A DNA stretch of 64,000 bases from Dyella_B sp036746095 (GTDB taxonomy: Bacteria > Pseudomonadota > Gammaproteobacteria > Xanthomonadales > Rhodanobacteraceae), in NCBI RefSeq assembly GCF_036746095.1, contig NZ_DAIOEU010000001.1, forward strand, positions 1-64,000, given 5' to 3'. The position numbers and the translations under genes were made by a program. Below are positions 34,632 through 43,487 of the stretch, one piece after another (the first letter of the stretch is position 1; each line of letters opens with the position of its first letter). Under the pieces are notes generated by a model. It did not search any database. It was not told where the DNA came from and was given only the letters and a program-made list of their open reading frames with translations.

Positions 34632-35144
34632 ATGGCCGTCAAAACCATCGAAGAACTTTTCGTGCACGAACTTTCGGACATCTACAGCGCCGAGAAGCAG
34701 CTGACCCGTGCCTTGCCCAAGCTGGCGCGTGCGTCCACCGAGCCCAAGCTGGCGCAGGCGTTCGAAAGCCATCTGGAGGAAACCAACGGCCAGGTCGAGC
34801 GCATCGACAAGATCGTCGAGGTGTTGGATCTACGCCTGAAGCGCATCAAGTGCGCGGCCATGGAGGGATTGGTGGAAGAGGGCAAGGAAGTGATCGAGTC
34901 GGTAGAAAAAGGCCCGCTGCGCGACGCCGCGCTGATTGCCGGCGCGCAGAAGGTGGAGCACTACGAGATCGCCTCCTACGGCACGCTGGCGGCACTGGCC
35001 AAGGAGCTTGGCTATGACGAGGCGCTGCCGTTGATCATGGATACCTTGAAAGAGGAAAAAGGCGCGGATGAAAAGCTGACGAAGCTGGCGGAGCAGGGCG
35101 CCAATCAGCGCGCGTCGGCGCAGCGGGAGGCGGCAGGAGCGTGA
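34632..35144 (+). CDS. DUF892/YciE-YciF-type ferritin-like protein
   Basis: 170-aa four-helix protein of the DUF892 family. Visible: TIEELFVHELSDIYSAEKQL (first-helix Glu ligands), HLEETNGQVERIDKIVEVL (ExxH-like second helix), and AQKVEHYEIASYGTLAALA (Glu and His ligands) plus a last helix DEKLTKLAEQGANQRA. These residues form a di-metal site in E. coli YciF. ATG 34632 follows AAGGAG. In E. coli the family is next to YciG (KGG), and KGG genes are also nearby here, supporting a shared stress regulon. Confidence 0.92.
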   Translation: MAVKTIEELFVHELSDIYSAEKQLTRALPKLARASTEPKLAQAFESHLEETNGQVERIDKIVEVLDLRLKRIKCAAMEGLVEEGKEVIESVEKGPLRDAALIAGAQKVEHYEIASYGTLAALAKELGYDEALPLIMDTLKEEKGADEKLTKLAEQGANQRASAQREAAGA

Positions 35145-35796
35145 GGCAATAAAATCGAAGGCTGCGGCAGTGGCGTGGGCGGGAAGCCTCCTTCATGCGT
35201 GAAGCTTGCAGTGATGACTCCCTTCCCTGCGGCAGTAGAGGAAGGAGTGAGTCCGACTCGCTCACACCGCGTCCAACCCCTGAGGCGTCCCTTTTTTTGC
35301 TAGTTGTCCAGAAAAATTTGGGGTTTCGAGCCTATTTCGAAGCGAATCGTCATTCCGGCCTTTGCCCGCTGCTGTCCGGGGAATTTTTCGCCGTTCTTGC
35401 GGGAAAGCTAAAACGACGTCATTCCAGCCAAAGCTGGAATGACGAGCTGATGGCGCTGAATTTCCATGGAAAATTTTCGATGCGGGGTGCTATGCCCGCG
35501 CATTTCTGAAGAACTTCATTTTCCCCGGACAGCAATGAGCCTTCGCCGGAATGACGAGCAAAAAACGTGGGGACGCCTCAGCCTCAACCCTCCCTTGCAC
35601 AAGAGGGAAGGGAGCCGATTCGACGCGATTTCAAGCTATCTCGCAAAAGCAAAAAAGCGTGGTCCAGAAAATCCGCTCGCGTCAATCCGGCCTACGGTTG
35701 CATTGCGAAAAGAATGCTCGCGCAAACGCACCACAGACGATAGTTTCACTTCAAAAGACGGATAGTTCCCCTCATCCGCAATGGAGCCAGGCCGCC
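35145..35796. other. repeat-rich intergenic region
   Basis: 652 bp without a supported gene. It holds a degenerate CCCTTCCCTGC..GGAAGG hairpin near 35220, a split CATTCC/GGAATG palindrome (35348-35367 and 35537-35553) interrupted by the element at 35368-35536, and CCTCCCTTGCACAAGAGGGAAGG near 35585-35612. Confidence 0.7.
35368..35536. mobile_element. palindromic composite element (CTGCTGTCCGGGG ends), copy 1
   Basis: 169-bp element with inverted ends CTGCTGTCCGGGGAA / TTCCCCGGACAGCA, an inner hairpin CGTCATTCCAGCCAAAGCTGGAATGACG, and internal segments AATTTCCATGGAAAATTTTC and GCGCATTTCTGAAGAACTTC. A related copy in inverted orientation lies at 60883-61105. It interrupts a palindrome of the CATTCC/GGAATG family, whose halves flank it. 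Confidence 0.75.
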
Positions 35797-36003
35797 ATGA
35801 CTACCACCATTTCATCCGAGCAGCGCGTGCAGCACCTGGAGCGTCTCTGCGGACAGTTGCTGGCGCAGAACCATCGGTTGATCGAGCGCAACGCCAAGTT
35901 GCTGCTGGAAATCCAGGCGATGCATCGTGAAGGTAGCGTGACGTTACCGCTGAGCAACGTGGCGCGCATGCCGTTGACGCCGCGCCTGCATACGGTGCCC
36001 TGA
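35797..36003 (+). CDS. small coiled-coil protein
   Basis: 68-aa protein. Residues 6-47 form a continuous heptad-like helix (SSEQRVQHLERLCGQLLAQN, then HRLIERNAKLLLEIQAMHRE) with Leu/Val/Ile at regular spacing, so probably a dimeric coiled coil. A Pro/Arg-rich tail ends MPLTPRLHTVP. No family recognised. It sits 25 bp upstream of the DUF2383 gene on the same strand and could be cotranscribed. Confidence 0.6.
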   Translation: MTTTISSEQRVQHLERLCGQLLAQNHRLIERNAKLLLEIQAMHREGSVTLPLSNVARMPLTPRLHTVP

Positions 36004-36028
36004 GAGCGCTGGCTCGGAACGAGGTTCC

Positions 36029-36487
36029 ATGGCTACGAACAGCGAAGATATTGCCGTTCTCAACCGCCTGATCGAAGCGACCATCGACAGCGTCGATGGT
36101 TATGACGAAGCGGCCAAGGACGTCAAGAATCCGCAAATAAGAGCCATCTTCCAGCGCCGTGCGCGTGAGCGGCAGGCCGCGTGCGCGTCATTGCAGTCGC
36201 AAGTGAAGGCGCTAGGCGGACAGCCGCAGGATGAAGGCACCATGCTGGCTTCCATGCACCGCGTGTTCGTGAATCTGCGCAGCGCCGTGCGCGCCGGCGA
36301 CCTGGCGGTGATCGACGAAGTTGAGCGCGGCGAAGATCACATCAAGGCCAAATACGACGATGCCATCAGCGAAGCGGGGCTTTCCACTACCTCGCTCGCC
36401 GCCGTGCAGCATGCCTACGCGTCGGTGCGATCAGCACACGAGGAAATGAGCAGGTTGAAGCATTCGCTGCACCAAGTGCATGGCTGA
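36029..36487 (+). CDS. PA2169-type (DUF2383) four-helix-bundle protein
   Basis: 152-aa ferritin-like protein of the PA2169/DUF2383 family. Recognised by LNRLIEATIDSVDGYDEAAK at the N-terminus, IFQRRARERQAACASLQSQV, VFVNLRSAVRAGDLAVIDEV, RGEDHIKAKYDDAIS and the final helix. The E(x)nH pattern suggests a carboxylate-bridged di-metal site. The function is unproven; relatives are stress or stationary-phase induced. It forms a set with the DUF892 and KGG genes upstream. Confidence 0.88.
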   Translation: MATNSEDIAVLNRLIEATIDSVDGYDEAAKDVKNPQIRAIFQRRARERQAACASLQSQVKALGGQPQDEGTMLASMHRVFVNLRSAVRAGDLAVIDEVERGEDHIKAKYDDAISEAGLSTTSLAAVQHAYASVRSAHEEMSRLKHSLHQVHG

Positions 36488-36556
36488 TCGCACAAGTCAT
36501 GCCGCAGGCGTCCAAATCCGGGGGACGCCTGCAGCGGCGCACACGGACGGCGACCG

Positions 36557-36943
36557 TCAAGGGGATGCGACGGAGCGGGCGAGCAATTCGTTGAGGCAGC
36601 CGAACAGCTCGCTCAGGTGGACCGGTTTCTGCAAGCGTTCCAGGTGCGCGTAATCGCGCGGAATGGCATCGCCATCGTAGCCGGTGGTGAGCACGATCGG
36701 CACGTTGTCGGCCATTAGCCGATCGGCCAACGGGAAAACGCGCTCTCCGTTCAAGTTCACGTCGAGGATGGCCGCATCCGCCTTTACGCCTTCGTCCAGG
36801 GCCTGCATTGCGCTGGCAACGTTGGGGAACGGTCCCACCACGTGCACATCTTCCATTTCGAAGGCGGAACATAGCGCGTCGGCGATCAGATATTCGTCTT
36901 CGACCATCAGGACCGACTTTCCGCTCAGTTGACTGGAAATCAT
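36557..36943 (-). CDS. single-domain response regulator
   Basis: 128-aa receiver-only protein. The acidic pocket and phospho-Asp are in VLMVEDEYLIADALCSAFE and DAAILDVNLNGERVFPLAD; the conserved Thr and Lys are in VPIVLTTGYDG and LQKPVHLSEL. The MVEDEYLIA form is typical of receivers that partner HWE kinases. ATG 36943 has AGGGAAAG upstream; an alternative start lies 10 codons earlier. The HWE kinase gene ends 267 bp upstream on the same strand, a likely cognate (inference). There is no output domain. Confidence 0.9.
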   Translation of the reverse strand: MISSQLSGKSVLMVEDEYLIADALCSAFEMEDVHVVGPFPNVASAMQALDEGVKADAAILDVNLNGERVFPLADRLMADNVPIVLTTGYDGDAIPRDYAHLERLQKPVHLSELFGCLNELLARSVASP

Positions 36944-37210
36944 CAGCAGGCTTTCCCTCGACGCAAAACACACTTTTACATGTCCCCTTGCTTAGGTGGC
37001 GTGTATACGTGGAGAGCATGTTGTAATGCGGTGGGCATGATGGTGGCGATGCCTACGGCCCATGCCAAGCGCGCGTTCCTCCCCCTTGCAAGGCTTCGCC
37101 GGATGACGAAGTTTCCGGCAAGGTTCTACAACGGTGGCTCAGCTGGGATTCGACGCCAATCAAGTGCAAGCGGGAGAACCGGGTTTTCATTGCAGCAATG
37201 TCTGGCGTGT

Positions 37211-38710
37211 TCACGCCAGCACCGGCACTGACAGCGAACACCGCACGCCTTCGGGCAACAGCTCATACTGCGTGGTGGCCTTCAACTGATACGGCAACGC
37301 ACGCTCGATCAGTTCGCGCCCATAGCCCGGTTGCGTCCTGTCCTCGCCCAACGCCAGGCCCGGTACGCCGGTTTCCTGCCAGAACACGTGCAGAACCGAG
37401 GGCTGTCCTTCGGTGCGTTCTATGTCCCATCGTATCGAAAGGCGCGCGGCAGGATAGGCGAGCGCGCCGTATTTCACGGCATTCACCACCAGCTCGTGCA
37501 GGGCCAGCGCAAATGTCTGCAGCGCGGAAGAACGCAAGCGTACGCCTGCCGGGCCATCCAGGGTGATCTGCTGCATCGATACCGCGTGGGCCGCCAGTTC
37601 GTTGCGCAGCAAGCCGTCGAACGTCACCTTTTCGCCTTGCACCAGCCGCGACAGGTAAACCTGCACGCGGTTGATCGCATCCAGTCGTGCGGAGAACACT
37701 TCGGCAAAGCCATCCAGCAAGGTGTGGTTGGATCGCGTGCGGTCGAACAGCACGCGAATCACGCTGAGCAGATTGCGTGTGCGATGCTGCAACTCGGTGT
37801 TGAGCACTTGCAACTGGCCGGTCAGCGCCTCGCGCAGTGCATCGCCGGCATGTGCCCATTCGGCATCGGACGTATCCAGCAGGCGCCGCGCCAGATCCTG
37901 GTGTTGTGCCATCAACATGAGCATGTCCGCTTCGTATTCCAATTGCGGATGCGTTTCCGTCCAGTAGTGCGCCTGGCGAGCGAAGGCAAGGAATGCCAGC
38001 AAGCATTCAAGGTTTTGGCCGCCCACGGCGTGCTTGATGGCGGCGCGCGCCTGCGCCGAACGGGCGGGCACCACGAACATCACCGTCAATGCATCGAACA
38101 GGTCTTGCTCATCGCGCGTGCACGGCGCGGGAATGGGCGCGGGTTCGGCATGGCCTTCCAGGCGCGCGAGAGCCGCTGCCAGGTGCGCCGCATCGGGTAC
38201 GGGCCGGCTCAGCAGTTGCTGTACCTGTTCGATGCTGGCTGCCGCCGCCCTGGCGTCGCCGGACGGATGGCCTCTGCCGAGCAGAAAGCCGACATGACGC
38301 ACTATGCAATAGCGCGCCTCGCAAAAGCGCGACAGGTGTACGAACAGCCGCTCCTTGAACAGCGAAGGCAATGGATTGTCCAGATACGCCGCCTTTGCCT
38401 GCGCCCATAGCTGTTCGCCCAGGCCTGGCGCCGCCGATGCGGTGAGAAAGAAATTCGGCAGTACGCCCATGCGTTCACGTACGTCGCGATGGAAGCGCGT
38501 TTCCCCCGCGCTGGCTTCGTCATGTCGGCCCGGCGGGGCCAACGCCGTGCGCCAACGCTCGCGCAGCGCCGTGAACGGCAGGAATCGCCGGACGTCCTGC
38601 TGGACGCCCTGCTGCGGGGCGACGTCGATCTTGCGCAGCGGTGGCGGTTCAACCAGCACGCGGGCCGTTCGTTGCAAGACGTGGGTGATGGTGCGGCGAT
38701 GCAGTGACAT
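37211..38710 (-). CDS. HWE-family histidine kinase with N-terminal AhpD/CMD-like domain
   Basis: 499-aa soluble protein. The C-terminal half is an HWE kinase: H309 in LNTELQHRTRNLLSVIRVLF, the HWE-box helix ALALHELVVNAVKYGAL, and a short ATP lid ending PGYGRELIERALPYQL. The N-terminal ~250 residues are not a usual sensor. They resemble a carboxymuconolactone decarboxylase/AhpD two-lobe fold: residues 118-145 read FKERLFVHLSRFCEARYCIV and RHVGFLLG, with C130, C135 and H139, and residues ~210-250 read KHAVGGQNLECLLAFLAFAR. This suggests redox or peroxide sensing. ATG 38710 starts MSLHRRTITHV. Confidence 0.85.
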   Translation of the reverse strand: MSLHRRTITHVLQRTARVLVEPPPLRKIDVAPQQGVQQDVRRFLPFTALRERWRTALAPPGRHDEASAGETRFHRDVRERMGVLPNFFLTASAAPGLGEQLWAQAKAAYLDNPLPSLFKERLFVHLSRFCEARYCIVRHVGFLLGRGHPSGDARAAAASIEQVQQLLSRPVPDAAHLAAALARLEGHAEPAPIPAPCTRDEQDLFDALTVMFVVPARSAQARAAIKHAVGGQNLECLLAFLAFARQAHYWTETHPQLEYEADMLMLMAQHQDLARRLLDTSDAEWAHAGDALREALTGQLQVLNTELQHRTRNLLSVIRVLFDRTRSNHTLLDGFAEVFSARLDAINRVQVYLSRLVQGEKVTFDGLLRNELAAHAVSMQQITLDGPAGVRLRSSALQTFALALHELVVNAVKYGALAYPAARLSIRWDIERTEGQPSVLHVFWQETGVPGLALGEDRTQPGYGRELIERALPYQLKATTQYELLPEGVRCSLSVPVLA

Positions 38711-38937
38711 GATGTTGCTGAACTCTCGGTTTCTACTTCTTCTTTTAGTTGCTGAGATCGGCTGCCGGTGTGCAGCACTGTCGAATAATCCAAAGGTCCC
38801 GCTGTGTTTGTCGCAGCAAGGCCACTCTGACATGAGGCTGCTCAATGGCGTGCACACTCCTCGTCAGTGCAGGCTTCACGCATGGTGAACGATTCACGTC
38901 TTGCGTGCGCTGCGATGAAGACAGGCGTTGCGCAGGC

Positions 38938-39780
38938 TCAGTGCGGCACGATGGAAGATGTCGGAACAGGATGGTCACGGGCAATGGCCAGCCCATGCGT
39001 CAGTTCCGCGCCGAGCAACACCACGAACGAGGCGTAATACACCCACGTCAGCATCACCACGATCGTGCCGGCCGACCCATATGCGCCACCGATGCTGACG
39101 TGCCCGATGTACAGCTCGATGGCGAATTTGCCGAGTGTGAACAACACCGTGGTCAGCAACGCGCCCCATACCGCGTCCGACCAAGCGATCTGCGTGTCCG
39201 GCAACACGCGGTACATCGCCCCGAACGCCACCACGAACACCAGCAGCGATATCACGTATTCCAGGATCGACCAGGCCAGCGATCCATACGGAATCATCAG
39301 ATGAATCGCCGCGCTGACCGCGAAGGAAATGATCAGCAGGAAAGCGATGCCGATCACCAGCGCGAACGCACGCGCGCGCGCCTTCAGCCAGATGCCGATG
39401 GCATTGCGCGACGGTTCCTGCACGCGCCAGATGCGATTGAGCGAGCCCTGCAACTGCGCGAATACCGCCGATGCGCTGAAGAAGGTCACCAGCAGGCCAA
39501 GGACGCCGGCGACATTGCCCAGCGCCGGCCGCGATTTGGCGGTGTTGACGATCATCACCACCGCCTGCGCCGCCTTGTCGCCCATCATGTTGGTGAGCGC
39601 ATGGTTCAGTTGCGCCTGCCATTGCGCGCCCAGTAGCGAGAGCAGCCACAGCGTGAGCACAATCAGCGGCGCCATCGACAGGGCGGAGTAATACGCGATC
39701 GCGGCGGCGTGCGTGAAGAGTTCGTCTTCATTGAAGCCGGTGATGGCGCTGTGCAAGGTGGTGCGTAGTGCATGGCGCAT
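38938..39780 (-). CDS. YihY/BrkB-family inner membrane protein
   Basis: 280-aa integral membrane protein of the YihY (formerly 'ribonuclease BN') / BrkB family. The typical N-terminus ALRTTLHSAITGFNEDELFT and AAAIAYYSALSMAPLIVLTL are followed by five more hydrophobic segments, LGLLVTFFSASAVFAQLQGS with LNRIWRV, and VWGALLTTVLFTLGKFAIEL with GSAGTIVVMLTWVYYASFVV near the end. The molecular role is unsettled. It diverges from the TonB-dependent receptor gene. Confidence 0.92.
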   Translation of the reverse strand: MRHALRTTLHSAITGFNEDELFTHAAAIAYYSALSMAPLIVLTLWLLSLLGAQWQAQLNHALTNMMGDKAAQAVVMIVNTAKSRPALGNVAGVLGLLVTFFSASAVFAQLQGSLNRIWRVQEPSRNAIGIWLKARARAFALVIGIAFLLIISFAVSAAIHLMIPYGSLAWSILEYVISLLVFVVAFGAMYRVLPDTQIAWSDAVWGALLTTVLFTLGKFAIELYIGHVSIGGAYGSAGTIVVMLTWVYYASFVVLLGAELTHGLAIARDHPVPTSSIVPH

Positions 39781-40170
39781 GGGCGAGTCCTCGCCATAAC
39801 CCTTGCATGTCCGTTGTAGGAAGTTGGTGAGTGTCGCCGCTTATGTTTCGGGCGGGGTGCCGGTGCCGGCAAAGTCTGAAAGGTCCATTTCCGCAATCGC
39901 GCGGGACTCCAAAAAGCCAGGCAAAGAATCATTTGGATCGATCCATTACCGCGACCGCAAATGAAGAAACATTACCTCTTGCCTGCAATTTCGTAATTGC
40001 CCGACAAAAGAGCAAGCCGCAGCATCCACATTGCCACCCATCGGCGACGGAACGTTAACGCTTAGGGGATTTGCCGGTGGGTGCATCTGTCGGGCGATGT
40101 CCCGAAATGACAACAACAGCCGATAGGCCAAGGCCTGCCGGCGCGGGTAACTGCGGGGAGAAGAAAAGCT
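39781..40170. promoter_or_regulatory. upstream region of the TonB-dependent receptor
   Basis: 390 bp between divergent starts. It must hold the promoter of the receptor gene at 40171, whose ribosome site is GGGGAG at 40155-40160. I cannot identify an operator with confidence. Confidence 0.4.
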
Positions 40171-43100
40171 ATGATCGCAAAGGTGCAAGCATCAGATGTG
40201 CACGGCGTCGGACGTCCTGTGCAACACAAGCCGGTGTCCAGTGCTCGACTGGCGATGGCGGTAGCAATGGGATTGGCGTTCACGTACGGCTGCGCCACCG
40301 TGCATGCCAAGGATGCAGCACCGGCTTCCGATACCGGCAGTGCACCGGCGCAGACGGGAGAGCAAAATACCCAGAGCGGCACCGCTGCGAAGAAGAAGCG
40401 GGATGAAGCCAAGGACCTGGCAGGCATCACCGTCACCGGCATCCGCGCATCGGTCGAAAAAGCGCAGGACATCAAACGCGACGCGCCGACCTTCGTCGAT
40501 TCCTTGTCCGCGACGGACATTGGCGCATTGCCCGACCGCAGCGTCACTGAAACCTTGTCGCGCATTCCCGGCGTCACCATCGATCACTTTCTTTCCCAGG
40601 GCGATCCGGAACACTTCTCCGCCGAGGGTACCGGCGTGCAGGTGCGCGGCCTGACACAAGTGCGTTCCGAATTGAATGGCCGCGACAGTTTCTCCGCCAA
40701 TGGCGGACGCGCGCTCAGCTTCCAGGACGTGCCGTCGGAACTGATGTCCGGCGTCGACGTCTACAAGAACCAGACGGCCGAGATGATCGAGGGTGGCCTG
40801 GGCGGCACGGTGAACCTGCGCACCTTCATGCCCTTCGATTTCCAGGGCCAGAAGATCGCCGCATCCGTCAGCGAGAACTACGGCGACTTCGTCAAGAAGT
40901 ACAAGCCGTCCGCCTCCGTGCTCTACAGCAATCGCTGGAATACCAACATCGGTGAAATGGGCGTACTCGTCGACGTGGCCGATTCACGCCTGGCTACTCG
41001 TACTGACGGTTTGTTCGTACGTCCGTTCTTCAAGAACGCAGCCGGCACCTGGGTGCCGCGCGGCGCCGACTGGCGCACCTTGCTGTACGACCGCAAGCGC
41101 GACGGCTACTACCTGGCCTATCAGTGGCGCCCCAGCCAGGCGCTCGACTTCTACGCCACCGCGTTCCAGAGCAGGTACCACGAAGTCTGGGACGAGGATG
41201 CGATCTTCGTCAGCAACGATCCGACCCAGGTACAGGTGGATGCCAGCCAGCCGAGCCAGGTCAATGGCGGCGTATTCCAGTCCGGCCGCCTCACGCAATC
41301 CGGCGGCATGCCGATGGGCACCGACATCCGCGCATCCGACAGCACTTCCAAGACCACGGACTTCTCCACTGGCATGAAGTGGCTGATCGGTTCGGGCACC
41401 GAAGTCACCAGCGAGCTGCAGTTCGTCAAGGCAACCACCAACGCACTGGATTCCACGGTGGCACTGGGCACCAACGTGCCCTACATCGACGTCGGCCTGA
41501 ACGGTAGCAACCCGCCGCACATCGGCGTCGATTCCAACTTCACCGCGAACCCCGCCAACTATTACTGGGGGTTCACCATGGACCACCAGGACCAGAACTA
41601 CGCCAGGGAGCTGGCCTGGCGTACCGACGTTTCGCACAGTTTCATCAGCGGCTTCGTGCAGGCGATCAAGGCGGGTGTGCGCATCACCAACCGCTACGCC
41701 AACAACATCGACACCGGCTACAACTGGCTGCCCGTGTTCCAGACCTGGATGCAACCGTGGGCGGTGCCGGGCGGTACGTTGCCGGGCCTGAACTTGAACG
41801 GCACGGTCAACACCAGCCTGGTGCACCTGGATACGTTCAAGAACTTCTACCGGGGCGCCGCCGGCATACCGGGTGCGTTCTATGCGCCGGTGCTGTCCAC
41901 CGCACTGGGCTATCCGGGTAGCTACGCGGCAATCCACGACGCGGCCATTCCGTACTACGTCAGCGGTAGCGGCTATGACACCGATTATCAGCCCACGCTG
42001 CTCGATGCTCCGCACACCAATCTCCAGCACGAGAAAACCTATGCGGCGTACGCCATGATGGAATTCGGCGTGGACGATGCCAACCTGAGCGGCAACGTCG
42101 GCGTGCGCGCGGTGCAGACCAGAAATGCCTCCTCGGGTTTTCTGGTATTGCCGAACGTGGCATTGGCGCCGTACCTGGGTTCGGGCCAGAGCTCGCCCAT
42201 CAACGCTCGCAACGAATACACCGACATCCTGCCGAGCTTGAACCTAAAGTGGGAATTCGCGCCGAACGTGGTCACGCGCTTTGCCTTCTCCAAGGCGGTT
42301 GCGCGGCCGGACTTCAGCCAGATGCAGGCCTATCAGATTCTCAACGCCGCGGTGCTGTCCGGCTATACGCCGCCCGCGGGCACCACCACCTTGCCGATCG
42401 ACAAGCTGACGCTGACCAGCACGTCCAACAGCAACCCGTACCTGACGCCGATGAAGGCCAACCAGTTCGACCTGTCGCTGGAGTGGTACTTCGATCCGGA
42501 TCGCGGCGGCATGACCTGGATCAACTTCTTCCACAAGGGTATCAGCGACTACTTCCGCAACGAGTCGGACTTCGTGACCTACCCGGGTGTCGACGGCAAC
42601 ACCTATCAGTATCTGGTCACCCGCCCGGTGAATATCGGCAAGGCGACGATCGACGGTGCGGAAGTGGGCTGGAACCAGTTCTTCGATTTCCTGCCGGTGA
42701 AGGGCTTCGGCATGTCGGCGAACTACACCTACATCCGCAGCAGGACGCATATACCGAACGACTCGACGGCGGTGCCGCTGGATACCGATGGATCCAAATT
42801 CGGCGACCTGCCGGCGGATGGCTTGTCGAGGGATTCGCTCAACGTCGCCGGCTTCTACGAGCACGGTCCGTGGCAGATCCGCCTGGCCTATAACTGGCGT
42901 AGCCAGTATCTGCTATCGGTTGGCCCGAACGGCTACAACGGCACCGACGGCGGCATTCCGTGGAAGCTGCCGGTATTCGCCGACGCCTACGGACAGCTGG
43001 ATGGCTCGGTCTTCTATTCGTTCAACGATCACATCAAGCTGGGCCTTGAGATGAACAATCTCAATAACGCCGAACAGCGCACGATCATGTATCAGAACGG

Positions 43101-43173
43101 AGCCGGCAAGCACATCACCTCGTGGTACGTGAACGACACGCGTTATGCGCTGACCTTGCGTGCATCGTTCTGA
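40171..43173 (+). CDS. TonB-dependent receptor (oligosaccharide class)
   Basis: 1000-aa outer-membrane receptor. A long signal region contains the hydrophobic stretch LAMAVAMGLAFTYGCATVHA. Residues ~85-215 form the plug: ITVTGIRASVEKAQDIKRDA, FVDSLSATDIGALPDRSVTE, TLSRIPGVTIDHF and VQVRGLTQVRSELNG. The rest is the beta-barrel, ending in the expected aromatic residue (RYALTLRASF). The IRASVxxAxxIK start and ~1000-aa length are typical of proteobacterial carbohydrate TonB receptors. No FecI/FecR signalling extension is seen. Its position ahead of GH74, GH35 and GH3 genes points to uptake of xyloglucan oligosaccharides (inference). Confidence 0.9.
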   Translation: MIAKVQASDVHGVGRPVQHKPVSSARLAMAVAMGLAFTYGCATVHAKDAAPASDTGSAPAQTGEQNTQSGTAAKKKRDEAKDLAGITVTGIRASVEKAQDIKRDAPTFVDSLSATDIGALPDRSVTETLSRIPGVTIDHFLSQGDPEHFSAEGTGVQVRGLTQVRSELNGRDSFSANGGRALSFQDVPSELMSGVDVYKNQTAEMIEGGLGGTVNLRTFMPFDFQGQKIAASVSENYGDFVKKYKPSASVLYSNRWNTNIGEMGVLVDVADSRLATRTDGLFVRPFFKNAAGTWVPRGADWRTLLYDRKRDGYYLAYQWRPSQALDFYATAFQSRYHEVWDEDAIFVSNDPTQVQVDASQPSQVNGGVFQSGRLTQSGGMPMGTDIRASDSTSKTTDFSTGMKWLIGSGTEVTSELQFVKATTNALDSTVALGTNVPYIDVGLNGSNPPHIGVDSNFTANPANYYWGFTMDHQDQNYARELAWRTDVSHSFISGFVQAIKAGVRITNRYANNIDTGYNWLPVFQTWMQPWAVPGGTLPGLNLNGTVNTSLVHLDTFKNFYRGAAGIPGAFYAPVLSTALGYPGSYAAIHDAAIPYYVSGSGYDTDYQPTLLDAPHTNLQHEKTYAAYAMMEFGVDDANLSGNVGVRAVQTRNASSGFLVLPNVALAPYLGSGQSSPINARNEYTDILPSLNLKWEFAPNVVTRFAFSKAVARPDFSQMQAYQILNAAVLSGYTPPAGTTTLPIDKLTLTSTSNSNPYLTPMKANQFDLSLEWYFDPDRGGMTWINFFHKGISDYFRNESDFVTYPGVDGNTYQYLVTRPVNIGKATIDGAEVGWNQFFDFLPVKGFGMSANYTYIRSRTHIPNDSTAVPLDTDGSKFGDLPADGLSRDSLNVAGFYEHGPWQIRLAYNWRSQYLLSVGPNGYNGTDGGIPWKLPVFADAYGQLDGSVFYSFNDHIKLGLEMNNLNNAEQRTIMYQNGAGKHITSWYVNDTRYALTLRASF

Positions 43174-43487
43174 TGAAGCCTGCCGCGATCCACTCCCTCC
43201 CCTGCGATAGCAGGGGAGGGTTGTGGAACACGCTTGCGACGAACTCTCTCCTCGTCATTCCGGCGAAGGCCGGACGTAGCGCAAAGCGTGGAGAACATCC
43301 GAAGGATGGCCCCGAAGGGGTGAGCGAAGCGAATCATCCAGTGAAGTACGCTGTGCGCAGCACACATAACCTTTATGTCGTGTGCTACGCACGCCATTTT
43401 TCACTGGATTCCGGCCTTCGCCGGAATGACAACGCGCGGTGGAAGGCTTCGACGCGCAACGGCAACGCTAGAACGGGATTAATCGGC
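43174..43487. other. intergenic repeats between receptor and GH74
   Basis: 314 bp with the hairpin CTCCCTCCCCTGCGATAGCA..GGGGAGGG near 43194-43224, then the palindromic element at 43253-43430. No gene is supported. Confidence 0.7.
43253..43430. repeat. long palindromic element (CGTCATTCCGGCGAAGGCCGG ends)
   Basis: 178 bp with inverted ends CGTCATTCCGGCGAAGGCCGG and CCGGCCTTCGCCGGAATGAC. Inner pairs CATCCAGTGAA / TTCACTGGAT and CAGCACACATAA / TTATGTCGTGTGC are visible. Shorter relatives lie at 54985-55104 and 57704-57822. Confidence 0.8.

Noticed and set aside
43174..43487. Possible CRISPR or tandem array among the palindromes
   Set aside because: The repeats are inverted and irregularly spaced, there are no equal-length spacers and no cas genes nearby.
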